Of a stretch of DNA of 64,000 nucleotides, positions 60,987-64,000 are shown piece by piece. Under the pieces are notes generated by a model that ran no database searches, was not told the DNA's origin, and saw only the letters and a program-made list of their open reading frames with translations. Source of the stretch: Erysipelotrichaceae bacterium (GTDB lineage: Bacteria; Bacillota_I; Bacilli_A; Erysipelotrichales; Erysipelotrichaceae); assembly GCA_017442805.1 (NCBI GenBank), contig JAFRZA010000014.1, forward strand, positions 62,001-126,000, written 5' to 3'. The translations under genes were made by a program, and so were the position numbers. Each line of letters opens with the position of its first letter. Positions within the stretch are counted from its first letter, which is position 1.

Positions 60987-62798
60987 ATGGATGAAAGAAA
61001 CACCATCGACATCGGAAACATGCTGATGAACTCCGAAGGCGTGTGTCCGAACTGCGAAAAGCCGACGACCATTCTTGAAAGTCTCTTTTCCGCCCGTCAG
61101 GCCGGCATCAGTGATGTCAGCGTCTGCTGCTGTCCGCAATGCCACCATGTCTACCGCTATGAACTGAATGACGGCAAACTGGTCTTCACGGAAGATGTCA
61201 CCGCGCAGTTCAGCAGCGGATCGCCGGAAGAGAGAGTCAGAGCTGATGAAGCCCCCGAAGAAAAGAAGGAAGACACCGGGGAAGCAAAGCCAAAGAAAAA
61301 GAAGGCCGGAAAAAAGAAAAAGGCTGAAGAAAAGGCCGAAGAGAAGACCGTTGAAATACCGTTGGAAGAACCTGCCCCAGCGGAAGTTCCCGCAGCCGAA
61401 GAGGCTTCCCCCCTGCCGCCGCAGATGCCGCTAGCCTCTGCCGGGGAGGAAGAGGAAATCGTTCAGGAGATCATCGAGGAATTCAAGTTCTCTTCGTCAG
61501 AAGGCTCCGGTATTGAGAATCCGGCCGCGGAAGAAGAAATGAAGTTCTGCCCGAAATGCGGAAAGTCCATTCCGGCCAGAGCGCGCTTCTGTCCGTATTG
61601 CCGCAAGGCCCTGACGGAAAACCGGGCTCTTGCCAATCTGAAGAAATACCGGGTACCGGCGGCCATTGCGCTGGCCGTCATCGCCATCATCGCGGCACTG
61701 GTCATCTACCTGCCCAACGCTTCCAAGCGCAAGGCGTATAACACCGCGCTGAATCACCTGAAGGCCGGGGAATACCAGCAGGCCGTTACCGCATTCAGCG
61801 AACTTGGTGATTACCAGAAGGCGCCGGCTTACGTGAAATACTGCCAGGGCGTCATGAAATTCAACGAAGGACGCTTCGAAGACGCCGGGGAACTCTTCCG
61901 TTCCGCCGGTTCCATCGAGAATTCCTACAACTACCTGTCCTATCTCTCCGGCATCGAGAAACTGGCTGCCCGCAGCGTCAAGTCCTCGGAGTACACTGAA
62001 GCGGCAGATGCCTTTGACAAGGCCAAAGACATTGCCGACGCGGCCGGAATGGCTGCCTACAGCCGGGCGGTCGGAAGCTTCGTCTCTGACAATACCGCCG
62101 AAGCCGTCAGTTCCCTCACCGCTGTCGTCAGTGAAAACAGCATCGCTTCCGACTACATCAGTCAGGCCAGGGAGATTCTCAGCTACATTGATGCCGTAAG
62201 CAGACTGGAAAGCGGCGAGGAAAACGCCCTTGAGGATCTGGCCGGCGTGCTCTCCAATTGCGGGGAACTGGTCAGCCGCAAGTCAGGCGACTACGGCAGC
62301 TACATCGAAGCCATGAATTATTACAAGGAAAAGAAGTTCTACACGGCCATGTGCATCTTCAACAGCATCAGCGATTTCCGCGACAGTCAGAAGATGGCTG
62401 AATCCTGTCTGCAGTCACGGCCGTCCTCCGGCATCGTCTACCGTTCCGGCAGTTCCAAGTCCGTCGGACTTACCATCTATGACAATTCCGACGGCGACGA
62501 CATGTTCGTGAAGATCTACAATTCTTCCGATACGCTGGTCGAAACGCTCTACATCCGCGACGGCAGCAAGGCGACAGCCTATCTGCCGGCCGGCAGTTTC
62601 CGCATTGCCCTGGCTGTCGGAAAAGGCAGTGAATGGTACGGACCCGTCGAAACCTTCGGCCCCGAAGGAACCTATCAACGGCTGCTGCTTACCGGCAGCG
62701 GTGAATACTACAGTTTTAAATCCGGCAAGTACACGCTCAAGTTCAACGTTTCCAACGGAAACGTCAACCACACCTATACGGATTACGGAGATGTCTAA
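60987..62798 (+). CDS. Zinc-ribbon membrane protein with repeat-rich extracytoplasmic region
   Basis: 603 residues, function not recognised. Zinc ribbon 1 (CPNC at 20, CCCPQC at 47), then a Lys/Glu/Pro-rich low-complexity linker (about 80-180), then zinc ribbon 2 (CPKC at 188, CPYC at 202), one membrane segment (about 223-242), and an outer region of about 360 residues with TPR-like helix pairs (e.g. ALNHLKAGEYQQAVTAFSEL, GRFEDAGELFRS), ending in a beta-rich domain (about 500-603). The start is the ATG at 60987, 8 nt after AAAGAGG. It lies 3 nt before a second zinc-ribbon gene. The cytoplasmic ribbons could sense metal or bind a partner and signal to the outer part; that is inference. Confidence 0.75.
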   Translation: MDERNTIDIGNMLMNSEGVCPNCEKPTTILESLFSARQAGISDVSVCCCPQCHHVYRYELNDGKLVFTEDVTAQFSSGSPEERVRADEAPEEKKEDTGEAKPKKKKAGKKKKAEEKAEEKTVEIPLEEPAPAEVPAAEEASPLPPQMPLASAGEEEEIVQEIIEEFKFSSSEGSGIENPAAEEEMKFCPKCGKSIPARARFCPYCRKALTENRALANLKKYRVPAAIALAVIAIIAALVIYLPNASKRKAYNTALNHLKAGEYQQAVTAFSELGDYQKAPAYVKYCQGVMKFNEGRFEDAGELFRSAGSIENSYNYLSYLSGIEKLAARSVKSSEYTEAADAFDKAKDIADAAGMAAYSRAVGSFVSDNTAEAVSSLTAVVSENSIASDYISQAREILSYIDAVSRLESGEENALEDLAGVLSNCGELVSRKSGDYGSYIEAMNYYKEKKFYTAMCIFNSISDFRDSQKMAESCLQSRPSSGIVYRSGSSKSVGLTIYDNSDGDDMFVKIYNSSDTLVETLYIRDGSKATAYLPAGSFRIALAVGKGSEWYGPVETFGPEGTYQRLLLTGSGEYYSFKSGKYTLKFNVSNGNVNHTYTDYGDV

Positions 62799-62801
62799 GC
62801 T

Positions 62802-64000
62802 ATGATTACCTGCAAACACTGCGGTGCGGAAAACCGCGACGACTATGTATACTGCCTGATGTGCGGCAAGCCCCTTAAGGAAAGGGAAAAAGCCCCCGCA
62901 AAAGGCCTCAGCGTCAAAGCAGACAGACGGATCATCATTGCCGCGGCCGCGGCTCTGGCCGTCCTGGTACTGGCCATTCTGTTCTGGCCGAAAGGCAAGG
63001 TCAGTTCGTTCACTCTTTACGAGACCCGGCCGTTTGTCCGCAATACGGACACCGGGGTTACCGTCGTATCCGTCGGCCATAAGCCGACGCCGGTATTGGC
63101 CGGCAAGAGCAGCCAGATCGCCTACAGTTTCGACAGAAGCCGGCTGGCCTTCGTTAACATCGTTGACGGCAGCCACATCCTGTGCGCATATAACGGCAAG
63201 GAGCTTAAGGAAACGGTTTCTGACGTCGACAGCTTCCTGCTTTCCAGCAGCGGCGAGTTCGCCTGTTATAACGCCGACTCCGATGACAGCTGGTACTATC
63301 TGAACCTGAAGAACGGGAAGTCCGTGCAGTTCATTGACGGCACTCAGAACGACAACCATGCCATCGCCATGTCCATTTCCGGCAAGACCATGGCTTATGT
63401 GACGACCGATTCGCTGACAACCATGCACGTCATCAAGGATGGATCCAGCAAGGCCGCAAGCTTTGAGACTGAGAGAGTCGACCACATCGTCAACGTCGCC
63501 GATGACGGCACCGTGCTCTTTTTGAATAATGATGGTGAACTCTGCAGCGCCAAAAACGGCAAGACGGAAAAACTGGCTTCCGCCGTCAGCAGCATCTTCA
63601 TCAACAGCGACGGCAGTGAATTCGCCTTCGTCGAAGACGGACAGTACAAGCTGATCAGAAACGGCAAGATACTGACATCTGAGAGCGAACACACCGGCAG
63701 GATCTCCTCGCTGATCTATCCGGAAACGATGGCATCCTCCTCAAGCCGGGCCTATGTCAACCGCAGTTACATCTACATCTATCACTACGGGGTAAGCAGT
63801 TTTACCGACAAATACTACGCGACCAGTGACGGTGAGATCATCCGCGTTGACAGCAAGCTCAATGCCGAAGTCATTGCCTCATCAGCGCCTCAGACCCTGA
63901 TTTCCAATGACGGAAGCAGGCTGGTCTACACCGACGACTTCGGCAACATCTTCATCCACGACGGCAGGGACGCCGTTGAGCTGCTGACGGAAGAAAACAA
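62802..64000 (+). CDS. Zinc-ribbon membrane protein with beta-propeller-like outer region (cut by window end)
   Basis: The first 399 residues are in the window. A zinc ribbon (CKHC at 4, CLMC at 18), one membrane segment (about 44-62), then an outer region built of short repeats with an acidic turn (SDGSEFAFVEDGQYKL, NDGSRLVYTDDFGNI, DDGTVLFLNNDGEL), like WD40/TolB-type propeller blades. No known function. It starts 3 nt after the previous gene, with GGAG 11 nt before the ATG, so the two are co-transcribed and probably work together. Confidence 0.75.
   Translation, partial: MITCKHCGAENRDDYVYCLMCGKPLKEREKAPAKGLSVKADRRIIIAAAAALAVLVLAILFWPKGKVSSFTLYETRPFVRNTDTGVTVVSVGHKPTPVLAGKSSQIAYSFDRSRLAFVNIVDGSHILCAYNGKELKETVSDVDSFLLSSSGEFACYNADSDDSWYYLNLKNGKSVQFIDGTQNDNHAIAMSISGKTMAYVTTDSLTTMHVIKDGSSKAASFETERVDHIVNVADDGTVLFLNNDGELCSAKNGKTEKLASAVSSIFINSDGSEFAFVEDGQYKLIRNGKILTSESEHTGRISSLIYPETMASSSSRAYVNRSYIYIYHYGVSSFTDKYYATSDGEIIRVDSKLNAEVIASSAPQTLISNDGSRLVYTDDFGNIFIHDGRDAVELLTEEN

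Noticed and set aside
61230..61340. A/G-rich stretch as a tandem repeat or CRISPR-like array
   Set aside because: It encodes a Lys/Glu-rich linker in a long gene; there are no regular spacers.

Overview
This window looks like part of the chromosome of a Gram-positive, fermentative, probably anaerobic Bacillota. My best guess at lineage is Erysipelotrichia-like, by inference from gene content only. The evidence is a T-box leader on trpS, a CIRCE operator on groESL, a perfect cre site on a PTS operon, an LCP cell-wall protein, ComFA/ComFC, an ABC-F ATPase, pyruvate:ferredoxin oxidoreductase and a pyrophosphate-type phosphofructokinase. Coding regions favour G/C at third codon positions, while intergenic regions are AT-rich with clear sigma-A-type promoters and hairpin-plus-T terminators. 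I see no insertion sequence, prophage, integrase, CRISPR array or rRNA. Nearly all of the window is normal core chromosome with some accessory sugar-use modules.

Layout. 1-5 kb: the secA 5' end, a cold-shock gene, the comFA-comFC pair and an LCP cell-wall ligase, all on the minus strand. 5-12 kb: yigZ, a zinc-ribbon protein of unknown function, pgk-tpiA (minus), then a plus-strand one-carbon operon fhs-fchA-folD-folT-like. 12-22 kb (minus): mnmG followed by two cupin-type glucose-6-phosphate isomerase homologues and a ManA-like protein with an unexplained N-terminal domain; then PPi-PFK, and an amidase-like/ABC-F/YgjP-like operon. 22-31 kb: T-box trpS meeting head-on an adaptor/ATPase/FtsX-permease exporter; a YitT-type protein; rdgB-trmL; a PlsY-like gene; an MDR dehydrogenase; and tRNA-Ser(CGA). 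31-38 kb: yjbQ, a galactitol-type PTS operon with a class II aldolase and a second TIM-like enzyme, a cysteine-rich protein and a LacI-family regulator. 38-47 kb: a COG2509-type flavoprotein, surE, a MATE exporter, bcp, nifJ, a rhomboid protease and a Pr6Pr membrane protein. 47-57 kb: an FrlD/FrlB-like pair for Amadori compounds, a MerR-DUF4230-DUF4230 operon, a ROK kinase, a RhaD-like aldolase and a GH3 glycosidase. 57-64 kb: an unknown P-loop protein with a HIT protein, a DUF4097-like protein, groESL, and two zinc-ribbon membrane proteins, the last cut by the window end.

How they fit together. PPi-PFK, Pgk, TpiA and PFOR are pieces of a glycolytic route to acetyl-CoA and reduced ferredoxin. 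Several modules feed phosphorylated sugars into it: the galactitol-type PTS with its aldolase, FrlB/FrlD, RhaD, GH3, ROK and the cupin isomerases. The Fhs-FchA-FolD set interconverts formate and one-carbon folates, and the adjacent ECF S-component probably imports folate. The most interesting unexplained parts are the mnmG-linked cluster of three sugar-phosphate isomerase homologues, the MerR/double-DUF4230 operon, the two zinc-ribbon membrane proteins after groEL, the 325-residue P-loop protein, and the PTS operon pairing an aldolase with a diverged triose-phosphate isomerase.
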